Of a stretch of DNA of 64,000 bases, positions 1-8,546 are shown piece after piece. Below the pieces are notes generated by a model. It searched no databases. It was not told where the DNA came from and was given only the letters and a program-made list of their open reading frames with translations. Both the position numbers and the translations under genes were made by a program. The stretch is from Sunxiuqinia sp963678245 (GTDB lineage: Bacteria; Bacteroidota; Bacteroidia; Bacteroidales; Prolixibacteraceae): contig OZ223309.1 in assembly GCA_965140765.1 (NCBI GenBank), forward strand, positions 2,852,001-2,916,000. Reading direction: 5' to 3'. Numbering within the stretch: position 1 is the first letter of the stretch; each line of letters starts with the position of its first letter.

Positions 1-195
1 CCGATCAAGCACCTCTGCAATTGTTGCGTTTTCAAGCTTTAATTCTACTTTTTGGGTTTGTGCAATATTGCTTTTTGCAATTGTTTGCAGTGATAATAAT
101 GCAATTAAAAATACTGTCAATCTCATAATTCTAAAGATTTTTCCAGCTCCGGGATATAAATACCCACAACTTGGTAAGAACCACGTTTTTTTCAT
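1..195 (-). CDS. SusC-type TonB-dependent receptor, N-terminal fragment (runs off window)
   Basis: Open for 65 codons from an ATG at 195 to the window edge, and not listed among long frames only because it is cut. The start reads MKKTWFLPSC, then a hydrophobic stretch after a second Met at 126 (MRLTVFLIALL), the usual long signal region of SusC-family outer-membrane receptors. It continues into KVELKLENATIAEVLD, which matches the beginning of an STN (secretin/TonB short N-terminal) domain. STN domains in this family receive a signal relayed through FecR. It lies directly downstream of fecR and the ECF sigma gene on the same strand, so it is probably the regulated receptor that imports oligosaccharide. 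The barrel and plug are outside the window, so substrate cannot be read. Confidence 0.8.
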   Translation of the reverse strand, partial: MKKTWFLPSCGYLYPGAGKIFRIMRLTVFLIALLSLQTIAKSNIAQTQKVELKLENATIAEVLDR

Positions 196-240
196 AAATT
201 TGATTTTTGAACGGATTAATTATTCTATTTGATTAATTCA

Positions 241-272
241 AAAAAGGGCAGTGGTACCAACACTGTCCTTTT
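241..272 (-). terminator. Intrinsic terminator between fecR and the receptor gene
   Basis: A 12-bp stem (AAAAGGGCAGTG paired with CACTGTCCTTTT, one G-U pair) with a 7-nt loop. On the minus strand it is followed by a T run. It lies just after the fecR stop and 46 nt before the receptor start, so the regulatory pair and the receptor can be transcribed separately. Confidence 0.7.
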
Positions 273-274
273 CA

Positions 275-1309
275 TTAGTTTTCAGACCATATTGTTACTT
301 CTCTATCTTCAATTTTTGTTTTTACTGATGTAGATATCTCAATCATTTTCAAAACCTCTTCAATCGTTTCGTTTTGTATTGTAGCCGTGTATCGTATATC
401 GGAATTTAACAAGTCCGGTGACACGCTGATCTTACAATTAAACCATCGTTCGAGTTTTACCACAGTTTCTTCAAGTGATGCCTCTTTAAAAATTAGTTTG
501 CCATCTTTCCATGAAGTCGTTAAGTAAGTCTCCACATCTTCAACAAGCATTTTTCGTGATTTCCGGTCCAGCGTCATTCTTTGCCCGGGCTTCAGGTTGG
601 CTATCTCTTCGCCGTTGTCATTTAGCAAAGCAATGCGTCCTTCTTCCAGGGTGGAGCTCATTGTTCTTTCGCCAGCATAACTCGATACATCGAAGGAAGT
701 ACCCAAAACCCGAATATTCAGTTCTGATGTTCTTACAATAAAAGGTTGATCAGCATGATGAGCTACTTCAAAATATCCTTGGCCAATAAGTATTACCTCT
801 CGGGTGTTTTGCGTTGTGAAGTTTACCGGGTACTTAATAGAACTGCCTGAATTTAGCCAAACTTGTGTTTGATCGGGAAGTGTAAAGTTTACCCGTGATC
901 CAGGCATTGCAAATACCTCCTGCATGACTAATCCCCCTATTTGATCGTGCTGATACAAACGGTAGTATAAAAAAGCAGATCCAATGAATAGCGGAATAAA
1001 TAGTATTGCAGCAATGCGAATAAGATAAGAAGTCCATTTAAGTTTCCTGAAGTCTTTCCCCAGGTGACTCTCTTGTTTAGTTTTTACAACTCGCCAGATC
1101 TTATCTCGTAACAGATGAAAGTATAAATCGTGTTCCTCAACAGTTACATTTTGTTGATCCCAGTGCCTTGTCATTAGTTGATCCAGCTCTTTGTCTCTGA
1201 AGGTCGACTTGATGTATGCTCTGAGATTTTCCTTCTCCTGAGCCGTAAGCTCACTTGATTTCAGTTTTTCAAGCAATTGCGTAGGCTCTATTGTATATTT
1301 TGATCCCAT
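275..1309 (-). CDS. FecR-family anti-sigma factor
   Basis: 344 aa, an inner-membrane regulator that holds an ECF sigma factor and releases it on a signal from an outer-membrane receptor. The N-terminal ~90 residues are a charged cytoplasmic sigma-binding region. One membrane segment follows (YLIRIAAILFIPLFIGSAF, about 95-115). A periplasmic FecR domain covers about 135-240 (PGSRVNFTLPDQTQVWLNSGS is the typical opening, then GQGYFEV and FIVRT). The last ~70 residues resemble DUF4974, with KLERWFNCKI. Length and order are normal for the Bacteroidota family. It sits 76 nt downstream of the sigma gene and upstream of the receptor. The cognate signal is inferred to be a plant-type pentose polymer from the adjoining hydrolases. 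Confidence 0.92.
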   Translation of the reverse strand: MGSKYTIEPTQLLEKLKSSELTAQEKENLRAYIKSTFRDKELDQLMTRHWDQQNVTVEEHDLYFHLLRDKIWRVVKTKQESHLGKDFRKLKWTSYLIRIAAILFIPLFIGSAFLYYRLYQHDQIGGLVMQEVFAMPGSRVNFTLPDQTQVWLNSGSSIKYPVNFTTQNTREVILIGQGYFEVAHHADQPFIVRTSELNIRVLGTSFDVSSYAGERTMSSTLEEGRIALLNDNGEEIANLKPGQRMTLDRKSRKMLVEDVETYLTTSWKDGKLIFKEASLEETVVKLERWFNCKISVSPDLLNSDIRYTATIQNETIEEVLKMIEISTSVKTKIEDREVTIWSEN

Positions 1310-1385
1310 ATGATTTTTTCTCTTTTCATATAGGTATACACACTCCTCTCTGTCAACCCCTATTCAAAAACTCATTTTCTTCATT

Positions 1386-1970
1386 TTAATGAAAAAGATC
1401 GAAAAATATTAGCCCCGAAAAACCCATAGACATCAGACTCTTTCGTATTTGGGCAATGGATATAGTCATCTGGTTTTCAACCGTTTTAATAGATATACCC
1501 AGTTGGTTCGAAATTTCTGCATTTGTCAGAATCTTCTCCCGGCTCAGTAAAAAAATTTTCTTTCGTTGCGGACTCAATTCTTCAATGGCCTTTTTATAGG
1601 CACGCTCCAATTCCGCAAAATCTAGCTCGTCGTCAAGTAGAATATCCCGACCCGGATGTAGTTTCGCATAACTGACATAAAGCTGCTCATTTTTTGATTT
1701 GCGGATGGTGTTCAAAATGGCATTTTTAGCCATGGTAAAAATAAATGAATCAAACGACCGATCGGGTTGTAAATCGCCTCTAACTTTCCAAATTTTGAGA
1801 AACACCTCCTGGACGATTTCCTCGGCTTCCTGCTCACTTTTTAAATATGCCAGCGAAAAACGGTGTATCTTTTTTCCGTAAGCATCGAAAATGGTTTTAA
1901 ACGCCGCTGAAGAACCTCCTTTTAGTTCTTTAAGTGTAGTAGAATTAATATTTTGAGCATGTTCGATCAA
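1386..1970 (-). CDS. ECF-type RNA polymerase sigma-70 factor (Bacteroidales family)
   Basis: 194 aa. Region 2 is recognisable in FKTIFDAYGKKIHRFSLAYLKSEQEAEEIVQEVFLKIW (described in pieces: the AEEIVQEVFLKIW core binds polymerase and the -10 DNA). Region 4 carries LSPQRKKIFLLSRE and a helix-turn-helix with NAEISNQLGISIKTVENQM. There is no region 1 or 3, as expected for ECF factors. It is followed by fecR and a SusC-like receptor, the standard trans-envelope switch for glycan loci in Bacteroidota. A housekeeping-type promoter (TATATTTG with TTTG 20 nt upstream) lies 20 nt before its start, so basal expression is probably from the primary sigma factor. Confidence 0.93.
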   Translation of the reverse strand: MIEHAQNINSTTLKELKGGSSAAFKTIFDAYGKKIHRFSLAYLKSEQEAEEIVQEVFLKIWKVRGDLQPDRSFDSFIFTMAKNAILNTIRKSKNEQLYVSYAKLHPGRDILLDDELDFAELERAYKKAIEELSPQRKKIFLLSREKILTNAEISNQLGISIKTVENQMTISIAQIRKSLMSMGFSGLIFFDLFH

Positions 1971-1989
1971 CGTTAGGTCAATTTAATTT

Positions 1990-2021
1990 CAAATATAGGA
2001 AAACCGTGAATGCTCCCCAAA
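1990..2021 (-). promoter_or_regulatory. Bacteroidota-type promoter of the ECF sigma gene
   Basis: On the minus strand TTTG (2021-2018), 20 nt spacer, then TATATTTG (1997-1990), matching the -33/-7 pattern TTTG-N19to21-TAnnTTTG. It lies 20 nt upstream of the sigma-factor ATG. Confidence 0.75.
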
Positions 2022-2124
2022 CCACAAACTTTGCTATTTTCATTTGTAAAAAAAACAAGTTCATTGACCTGAAAAAGAAGGGTGTAACGATTTGACTAGT
2101 ACTACCCCCTTCTCATATCTAATC

Positions 2125-4293
2125 TCACTCTAACGGATCAATCCCTTTCAAGGTTGGATCGACCTCTAATATTTCGCCTGCCGGGCTAAACGCTAGTTTG
2201 TCGATACACACTTCGCGATGGAAGCCTCCTGAACGTCCCATTTCGATTCCCTTTGGGTAGGTAAATCGATGATATACCAAATACCATTCGTCTTTGCCTG
2301 GCACCTGAATGGCTGAATTATGGCCGGGGGCAAAAATATTTTGCTCTTCATCACGCTGAATCACGATATTGTTTTCAGGAATGGTTAACTTTCCCAAAGG
2401 AGAATCAGAAGTAGCGTAACGTACTTTATAATTCGGACTGCGAGTATCATCTTCCGACCACATGAAATAATAGGTTCCATCCCGATAAATAACATACGTT
2501 CCTTCTCGATACGTGTTATCAATATTCATCTGCTTCAAGGTATTTTTGTTGATCGACACCATGTCGTCATTCAACTCAGCCGCTGCCATATAGCCATTTC
2601 CCCAATACAGGTAACTTTTACCCGATTCAGGATCAGTAAATACATCCGGATCAATTTCCTGTCCTCGATCCACCCCTAAAGTTTTAAAATCGATTAATGC
2701 TGTTCCACTATCAACAAAAGGGCCTGTTGGATTATCAGCAACTGCCACACCTATTTTTTGGGCCGCTGTGAAATAGAAAAAGTACTTGTACTCGCCATCT
2801 ATTTTCTTTTCGACAATACAGGGAGCCCAAGCATTGCGGTTAGCCCAAGACACATCCTTTTTCAAATTGAGAATCGTGCCTTCGTCCGTCCAATCGATCA
2901 AGTTATCCGATGAAAAAACCTTAAAGTAATATCCGCCCCAATTATTAAAACCATCGGTTGTTGGATAAATGTAGTACTTTCCTGTTTTTTCAGCATATAA
3001 GATATCGGGATCTGCATAATACCCCTCCAACACCGGATTGTGGTGTTCAACGGCTTCAACCTGATAAACGATTTCGCCCTGCCCTTCGATTGTAAATTTG
3101 TAAGCTACTGGTCCGGATGAAAAATCCTGAGCTCCTTGAGGCGTATATGAAACTCCTGCCCAGTTCTTAAATTGAGGATCAAAGCTTGTTAAATCGACAC
3201 CATTTTTTACCGGCAGTTGAATTGATTTTTCCTCCACATCGAGCACAACATTTTTCTCTTTCACCCCGTTCGACTGCACCTCAACAAAAAAGTCTTCCGG
3301 TTCGCCCCATTGATTGATCAAACGCATTAGTTCCTTTTCGGTAATCGGCATTACCGTACCATGGCGCGGATGAAAATTCATAGAAATTTCTTCGTCAATC
3401 ACCTTAAAATGTTTTAAATCTTTGCTTTTTGTAAATTGGTATCCACCTTTGGTATAGAGGTCGTACATCAAAATCCACTCCTCAGAATTGTTGAGTTTGA
3501 AAATACCACTACCCTCTACAGGGTCGGTTTCTTCATCAACGCGCTCGCTGCTAATTTGCTCATAACCTTCTGTCAACTGGTTAGAAATAGCAAGTTTGAT
3601 ACCCGGTTTTCCATCTTCCGATTTCATAAACAGATGATATTTCCCATCGTGGAAAATAATATCTCCATCGATACAGGCATTATTGGTCGGGCTATAAAAC
3701 AATTGTTCGGGAGCATCTTCCAACTCCGTAAAATCCTCATTGGCATAAGCATAATAGATCTTATCCGGATCATCTCCTTGCTTCATCGAAAAGTAAATCA
3801 TGTACTTTCCGGTCTGCTCATCATAAATGGTTTGTGGAGCCCACACCCGCCAGACGTCTCCAAATTCATCAGGGAACGACTCAGGAATATTCACTTTTGA
3901 TGATTCCCAATGAATTAAGTCAGTTGACTTCATGAGCACCATCGCATAGTTTTTCCATCCCATTTCAGGGACATACAAATCAGTAGCTACCATGTAGAAC
4001 GTTTTACCATCAGCTCCACGCAGGATATGTGGGTCACGAACACCGCCGGAAGTACTAATTTCTTTGGAATCTAAAACCGGTTCATTGTTATTTAGTGCTT
4101 TGTAATGATACCCATCCATACTCACGGCAAACCGGATCGCTTCTTCTCCCGGCCTATTTCCCGTAAAATAAGTAAACAGGTAACCTGATAATTCGTCGTC
4201 GGAGGATTTGGATTGACATGACACTAGTGCTGTTAGAACTGGAAATACCACCCCAAAAAGAAAAAAAGTTTTGAGTAAATTGAATTTAGTCAT
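2125..4293 (-). CDS. Two-domain GH43 glycoside hydrolase, lipoprotein
   Basis: 722 aa with two five-bladed GH43 propellers in tandem. A lipoprotein signal ends in LVSC (Cys26), followed by Ser/Asp-rich residues, so it is probably anchored in the outer membrane. Domain 1 (about 35-330) has the catalytic-base motif VRDPHI (Asp87) and an acid candidate in DPVEGSGI. Domain 2 (about 417-720) has ADPDIL, WAPCIVEKK, DPDVFTDPE and REGTYVI, covering the three expected acidic residues. GH43 enzymes remove alpha-L-arabinofuranosyl or beta-xylosyl units. The two domains differ enough to suggest different linkages. The gene ends 11 nt after the GH51 stop on the same strand, so they form an operon. Exact substrate is inference. 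Confidence 0.9.
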   Translation of the reverse strand: MTKFNLLKTFFLFGVVFPVLTALVSCQSKSSDDELSGYLFTYFTGNRPGEEAIRFAVSMDGYHYKALNNNEPVLDSKEISTSGGVRDPHILRGADGKTFYMVATDLYVPEMGWKNYAMVLMKSTDLIHWESSKVNIPESFPDEFGDVWRVWAPQTIYDEQTGKYMIYFSMKQGDDPDKIYYAYANEDFTELEDAPEQLFYSPTNNACIDGDIIFHDGKYHLFMKSEDGKPGIKLAISNQLTEGYEQISSERVDEETDPVEGSGIFKLNNSEEWILMYDLYTKGGYQFTKSKDLKHFKVIDEEISMNFHPRHGTVMPITEKELMRLINQWGEPEDFFVEVQSNGVKEKNVVLDVEEKSIQLPVKNGVDLTSFDPQFKNWAGVSYTPQGAQDFSSGPVAYKFTIEGQGEIVYQVEAVEHHNPVLEGYYADPDILYAEKTGKYYIYPTTDGFNNWGGYYFKVFSSDNLIDWTDEGTILNLKKDVSWANRNAWAPCIVEKKIDGEYKYFFYFTAAQKIGVAVADNPTGPFVDSGTALIDFKTLGVDRGQEIDPDVFTDPESGKSYLYWGNGYMAAAELNDDMVSINKNTLKQMNIDNTYREGTYVIYRDGTYYFMWSEDDTRSPNYKVRYATSDSPLGKLTIPENNIVIQRDEEQNIFAPGHNSAIQVPGKDEWYLVYHRFTYPKGIEMGRSGGFHREVCIDKLAFSPAGEILEVDPTLKGIDPLE

Positions 4294-4304
4294 CGTAGTA
4301 TTAA

Positions 4305-6893
4305 TTAATTTGATTTCATACGTAGAACTGAGAAAGAGTATGCCGGCAACGTGTAAGTAAGTTCTTTGTCAATTTGAATGGTCTTCGCTTCGGGTTTGGC
4401 CTTTTCATCATCTACCTCACCCGAAAGAACTGTTAGTTGCGCATCTCCAAAATCAATCGGAATTTTAGACAAATCAACTTCTGTATGCACAGAGACTGGC
4501 AGAAGATTCGCTAATTTCAGAATATAATCACCCGATTTACTATCGTAAACGAACGATGATGCAATACGTTTTTGCACGTCTTTATTGTTATCCGACAAAC
4601 TAACCATAGACGGAATATACTCATCTCCCGAGTTTTGTCCGAAAAGCTTTTGGACATAGTAATCAGGGGTCAGATAAATGTTGGTATTGTCGAAATAAAT
4701 TAAGTCCGGATTCCACTGTGTATTCCCTTTTTTAGCCAGCAAAGGAGCATACGACGTCATGCTCACCACGTCAGCATTCCGTTCCACATTAATTAAATGA
4801 AGTGCATCGCACAAGGCTGTTTCCATGTTCAGTTTTCGACCCGGAATATGGGTCGCATATTCGCCCAAATACACCTTTGGCTCCGAACGATCATACCGGT
4901 CATAATAATCCTGATTATTCAAATACCAGCCAGGAGGTTGATAGTAATGTTCGTCAACCATTGGCACTTCCAGCTTCGAAGCTAGCTCCCAACCAACACG
5001 ATAGTCCGTTCCCTCAGAAAAAGGGCCAACGGTGCCAATCACAGTAATCTCAGGGTGCTTCTCTTTAATCGCGTCAAAAATCATAATAAAACGCTCTTGA
5101 AAAATGTCCGTGATAAGATCCTCATTTCCGATACCCACATACTTCAAGTTAAAGGGCTCCGGGTGACCCGATTCGGCGCGAAGTTTTCCCCATCTTGTAC
5201 CCTTATCACCATTGGCCCATTCAATCAGATCGAGGATATCCTGCACGTACTGATCCATATCGCACATCGGAATTCCTCCTTGCTGTCCATGCCCTCCAGT
5301 TTGTGAATTTTGACAGGGAACACCGGCGGCAATCACAGGTAGTGGTTCAGCCCCAACATCTTCACAAAACTGAAAATACTCAAAATACCCCAGTCCCATC
5401 GATTGATGGTAATTCCAAATATTACGATCGGGTTTGCGCGTCTCCAAAGGACCTACCGTATTTTTCCATCGATAAATGTTATGCAAGCCGTCGCCATGCG
5501 CCACACAACCTCCGGGGAATCGCACGAAACGAGGATGTAGATCAGCAATGGTCTGAGCCAGATCGGCTCGCAATCCATTCTTTCTTTCCTTGAAAGTTTT
5601 CCGCGGAAAAAGGGATATCATATCCAATGCTACTTTTCCTTTAAATTGGGGTGTTAATGCTAATATCGCCTTGTCAATTGTCTCTTTTGCAGTAAGCGTC
5701 AACGTCAGCTTTGTCCAGTCGGGCTTCACTACTGCTGATTGACCTTCAGCATAAACATTACCATTTTCATCCACTAGTCGAACTTCCAATTTTCCTTTTG
5801 TTCCTTCCAACGTGCGTGCAAATACGGAAAAATTATATTTGGCACCAGCTTTCAGTGGAATTCCATCAAAGCCTTCATTTTGCAATGATTCGCTTTTCTC
5901 GCCAGTAATTACTACAGCATAGTGTTTTTGATTGGGATGAACCGGAACCAAGGTATCAATAAAGAAATCATCTTCATCCCCTGTAAAGCTCCAGGCCTTC
6001 TTACTGTCCCAGTTTTTGTCGCGGAACCTGGTATCTGCAGGATTGTATTCGAAACCTCTATTTTGCACTAATTCGGCATACAAACCACCATCAGCTGCAT
6101 AGTTAATATCTTCAAAAAACACACCAATCAGCAGATCGCTAATTGCCTTTCTGTTCTCTGGCATCGCAGTTATCTTTGCATTTAATGGTTTTAAATCAGC
6201 ATAGCGATCAGCATCATCCGTTAATCGCTCTGAGCGCTGTATTTCGTGATATTTCGTCAGCTCATAAAAACGAATCAATCCGTCAATAACCGACCACGGA
6301 ACCTTTGACACAACACCGAATTGTTTTTCACCATCGATCAGTACCTTTTCGCGCGCACCAACCCGGTCGGTTTCGTCTCCTTCAACAGTTTGCGAGTAAC
6401 TTTTAAAATCAGTTGTAGTTGTTTTATAGATTTTCTGTTCCTCATACCAATCACTTAACCAAGTAATTTGATAAACATTTTCCGTCGACAGGAAAGTAAC
6501 CTCTGGAAGCAAAACATTTCCAGTTTCCAGTACATACGGATAAGATTGCGGCGACCAAGTAAATAAATCATCGGTTTGCGCATGGGCAAATTGTCCCGTT
6601 TTTTCATTCAAACTCCAGATCGCATGCCATCCGTCCTCATTATCTTGAAACAAAAAAGGAGCTAACATCCGTTTTTGCGATCCCCATGTTCCGAAATCAG
6701 AAAATAAAAAACGGAATTCCGGTCCAATCGAATGCCATTTTTCCTGATCAACACTCCAGGCATAATGCAAACCATTTTTTCCATTATTCTTTTGCGTTGC
6801 ATAAGAAAAGACATAAGCAGAATCGGGCTCATTTGCCTGAGATGAGAATACTGAAAACAAGCTTAGAACAAAGATAGAAAGTAGTAGTTTCAT
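4305..6893 (-). CDS. GH51 alpha-L-arabinofuranosidase with N-terminal propeller-like extension
   Basis: 862 aa, longer than a plain GH51 enzyme (~500-650). A Sec signal peptide (MKLLLSIFVLSLFSVFSSQA) is followed by ~200 residues resembling a GH43-like propeller (HYAWSVDQEKW, RMLAPFLFQD). The GH51 part starts near 250 (LIGVFFEDINYAADGG) and contains an inserted carbohydrate-binding-like beta domain. The catalytic barrel shows RFPGGCVAHGDG, the acid/base Glu in VGIGNED (about residue 590) and the nucleophile Glu in VYLGEYATH (about 677), so the active site looks intact. It removes arabinofuranose side chains from arabinoxylan or arabinan, probably in the periplasm. It is the first gene of an operon with the GH43 lipoprotein. 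The N-terminal domain lacks clearly placed GH43 catalytic residues and may only bind or brace. Confidence 0.92.
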   Translation of the reverse strand: MKLLLSIFVLSLFSVFSSQANEPDSAYVFSYATQKNNGKNGLHYAWSVDQEKWHSIGPEFRFLFSDFGTWGSQKRMLAPFLFQDNEDGWHAIWSLNEKTGQFAHAQTDDLFTWSPQSYPYVLETGNVLLPEVTFLSTENVYQITWLSDWYEEQKIYKTTTTDFKSYSQTVEGDETDRVGAREKVLIDGEKQFGVVSKVPWSVIDGLIRFYELTKYHEIQRSERLTDDADRYADLKPLNAKITAMPENRKAISDLLIGVFFEDINYAADGGLYAELVQNRGFEYNPADTRFRDKNWDSKKAWSFTGDEDDFFIDTLVPVHPNQKHYAVVITGEKSESLQNEGFDGIPLKAGAKYNFSVFARTLEGTKGKLEVRLVDENGNVYAEGQSAVVKPDWTKLTLTLTAKETIDKAILALTPQFKGKVALDMISLFPRKTFKERKNGLRADLAQTIADLHPRFVRFPGGCVAHGDGLHNIYRWKNTVGPLETRKPDRNIWNYHQSMGLGYFEYFQFCEDVGAEPLPVIAAGVPCQNSQTGGHGQQGGIPMCDMDQYVQDILDLIEWANGDKGTRWGKLRAESGHPEPFNLKYVGIGNEDLITDIFQERFIMIFDAIKEKHPEITVIGTVGPFSEGTDYRVGWELASKLEVPMVDEHYYQPPGWYLNNQDYYDRYDRSEPKVYLGEYATHIPGRKLNMETALCDALHLINVERNADVVSMTSYAPLLAKKGNTQWNPDLIYFDNTNIYLTPDYYVQKLFGQNSGDEYIPSMVSLSDNNKDVQKRIASSFVYDSKSGDYILKLANLLPVSVHTEVDLSKIPIDFGDAQLTVLSGEVDDEKAKPEAKTIQIDKELTYTLPAYSFSVLRMKSN

Positions 6894-6936
6894 TGTCGTT
6901 AGTAGCTAATTAGTAATTAATAGGACTATTAAAAGT

Positions 6937-6944
6937 CAAAACTA
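6937..6944 (-). promoter_or_regulatory. Candidate -7 element for the GH51-GH43 operon
   Basis: TAGTTTTG on the minus strand fits TAnnTTTG and lies 43 nt upstream of the GH51 start. No clear TTTG at the usual -33 distance was seen, so an activator may be needed. Confidence 0.45.
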
Positions 6945-7210
6945 CTTTTTTAATTTCAAAATTGCAATACACTCCTTTTTTCAGTCCCTGCCTGAGAATG
7001 GTTGAAATTAGTGTACCAGCAAACAGCTCTTCCGGATAGCGTTGATGGGAAGGACTAATAGGATTTTGAAAATTAAACTTGATGTCGTACAATGCCTTTT
7101 TACTTCCTAGCATGCTTAATCGGCACCGTACCTTGTACTGGTATTTGTTACTCAGCTGGATCCTTCACTTGATCTAATTTTATCCCTTGTCAGGATAAAT
7201 AAAAAAAAAA
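6945..7210. other. Intergenic stretch with one doubtful 67-codon frame
   Basis: Between the GH51 promoter and the tRNA terminator there is a minus-strand frame (7113-6910) that I do not recognise; it overlaps the GH51 promoter candidate and continues upstream without a start to a stop near 7155. It could be the 3' remnant of a lost gene or simply an untranslated leader. No tRNA, hairpin or repeat was found in it. Confidence 0.3.
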
Positions 7211-7235
7211 ACCCGCTAAAAAGCGGGTTTTTTTT
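7211..7235 (-). terminator. Terminator of tRNA-Arg (symmetrical hairpin)
   Basis: ACCCGC and GCGGGT pair around a 6-nt A-rich loop, with an A run on one side and a T run on the other, so it can end transcription on both strands. It directly follows the tRNA 3' end on the minus strand. Confidence 0.85.
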
Positions 7236-7236
7236 G

Positions 7237-7310
7237 TGAACCTGGCGAGACTCGAACTCACAACCTCCTCATCCGTAGTGAGGTGCTCTATCCAATTAAG
7301 CTACAGGTCC
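7237..7310 (-). tRNA. tRNA-Arg, anticodon ACG
   Basis: 74-nt cloverleaf on the minus strand. The acceptor stem GGACCTG pairs with CAGGTTC (one G-U). The D arm is GCTT/GAGC. The anticodon stem CCTCA/TGAGG encloses the loop CTACGGA with anticodon ACG, so it reads CGU and, after deamination to inosine, CGC and CGA. The T arm is GTGAG-TTCGAGT-CTCGC, and the discriminator base is A. The 3' CCA is not encoded, as is usual in this phylum. Confidence 0.95.
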
Positions 7311-7325
7311 AGTGCAAAAGCGGTG

Positions 7326-7358
7326 CAAATATAACGTTTTTTAGAAATAACAATCAAA
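7326..7358 (-). promoter_or_regulatory. Promoter of tRNA-Arg
   Basis: TTTG (7358-7355), 21 nt spacer and TATATTTG (7333-7326) on the minus strand, ending 15 nt before the first tRNA base. A strong match to the Bacteroidota housekeeping promoter. Confidence 0.75.
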
Positions 7359-7376
7359 TTATTTCTGCTTTTTTTC

Positions 7377-7673
7377 TCATTTATATTTGTGCATTTTGTC
7401 ATCGATTGTCACATCTTGCTGAAAAACAGTCTGAATCTTAATATAAGTCATTAATTTCTCTGTCCCATTTTTTTCAAGCTCTTGATGAATTTGCTTCACC
7501 AGGTCCATTAATTCATCAAATTTACCTTCAATCACGGTTTCAAACGGACACACCTGATATGTTAATCCAGACTTTTGTATAACGTGAATGGCTGTATCTA
7601 CAAGCTCATAACTGTTTTTCCCTTCAGCTTGAGGCAGTACCTGCAAAGCCATATTTACTTTATTTCTATTCAT
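7377..7673 (-). CDS. MTH1187/YqgV-type thiamine-binding-like protein
   Basis: 98 aa, the full length of the small ferredoxin-like-fold MTH1187 (DUF77) family. Visible family features are the first strand VNMALQVLPQ, the middle YQVCPFETVIEGKFDELMDLV (Glu-Gly-Phe pattern) and the closing KIQTVF strand. Structures of relatives bind thiamine or small ligands. It probably acts in the cytoplasm as a ligand-binding or salvage-linked protein, but no thiamine gene lies nearby, so the substrate is only inferred from the family. The start overlaps the stop of the upstream gene by 8 nt, so the two are co-translated. Confidence 0.75.
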   Translation of the reverse strand: MNRNKVNMALQVLPQAEGKNSYELVDTAIHVIQKSGLTYQVCPFETVIEGKFDELMDLVKQIHQELEKNGTEKLMTYIKIQTVFQQDVTIDDKMHKYK

Positions 7674-8400
7674 CTTGATTATTGTTTTTTAAAAATTCAT
7701 TTAGTTCTTCAACTTTCAATCTTTTTACATTTGTGATAATGACCTCATCACTTAGGAAATTTCCAAACTGGTTGCATTCGTCAATGAAAGATTTAAATAT
7801 GACATGCAAATTTTCCTTTAAAGGAAATAAAAATACAGCAAATGCATATTGAGCTTCAAAGCTTATTTCTTCCAACTCCCCTTCACTTTTCTCTAAAAAA
7901 TACTCGAATTCACTTTTTACCAGTTTCTTTTGAGTGTCATTAAACGCCTGCCCCCTCCTCGTGCAATGCATAGCCGCGGAGTAACGAATATTTTTTCCTT
8001 TACCGCCGAGTCCGGTTGAAATAAAAACTTGCTGCTCGCCGAGCAAAGAACTCTGAATCACCATACGGCTTTCCTGAAATGCAAGAACCGCCCAATCTCT
8101 AATTTCCTTTGGAGCCTGCTTATAAAAAGCTTCAACAACGCGAAATGCCTCAACATCTTCAAAACCTGCCAGTTGAACTAACAATTGCTTTTTGTCCTCC
8201 AAGTTAACCTCATCGCTATACAAATCAGTCTTGGCTTTATCAATCAACGATTCATCAAACTCTGCATCACGTAATTCTTTGGCTTTGTCAAAATAAGTCA
8301 TCTGCAAATTAATGTCAATTTGCTCTTCCAGAATATTGAAATCTTCAGGCAAAGCATTAATTGCTTCTTGTATGTGTTTTAAATGGTTTTCATCTTTCAT
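7666..8400 (-). CDS. Conserved hypothetical protein, alpha-helical
   Basis: 244 aa, acidic and predicted from sequence to be mostly helical, with no signal peptide or membrane segment. I do not recognise a named family. Short repeated helical units (KKQLLVQLAGFEDVEAFRVVEAF, KEIRDWAVLAFQESR, described in pieces) are reminiscent of HEAT-like repeats. A central glycine-rich piece (STGLGGKGKNIRYSAAMHC) is the most distinctive motif. It overlaps the downstream MTH1187-type gene by 8 nt and is probably the first gene of that two-gene operon, facing away from feoAB. Cytoplasmic role unknown. Confidence 0.7.
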   Translation of the reverse strand: MKDENHLKHIQEAINALPEDFNILEEQIDINLQMTYFDKAKELRDAEFDESLIDKAKTDLYSDEVNLEDKKQLLVQLAGFEDVEAFRVVEAFYKQAPKEIRDWAVLAFQESRMVIQSSLLGEQQVFISTGLGGKGKNIRYSAAMHCTRRGQAFNDTQKKLVKSEFEYFLEKSEGELEEISFEAQYAFAVFLFPLKENLHVIFKSFIDECNQFGNFLSDEVIITNVKRLKVEELNEFLKNNNQDE

Positions 8401-8489
8401 ATTAGTTCCTTCAGTTTACAAAGTTAAGCTAATGCAAAAATCATGCATGGCTTTTACTGTATTTCTCCAATCTTTTTTAAAAACTTAAA

Positions 8490-8497
8490 TATCTTTG
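8490..8497 (+). promoter_or_regulatory. Candidate -7 element for feoAB
   Basis: TATCTTTG fits TAnnTTTG and lies 46 nt before the feoAB start. No convincing -33 TTTG was seen. No clear Fur or DtxR palindrome could be named by eye. Confidence 0.5.
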
Positions 8498-8530
8498 CAA
8501 CTCTATTTTAATTTAAATCAAATTAGCATA

Positions 8531-8546
8531 AAGGGGATCCTGTGTG
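8531..8546 (+). promoter_or_regulatory. Ribosome-binding site fixing a GTG start for feoAB
   Basis: AAGGGGAT at 8531-8538 is an unusually strong Shine-Dalgarno sequence for this phylum and is correctly spaced from the GTG at 8544. There is no in-frame ATG before the FeoA domain begins, so GTG is the start. Confidence 0.65.

Noticed and set aside
5055..5593. Plus-strand frames inside the GH51 gene
   Set aside because: Antisense shadows of an intact, well-supported gene.
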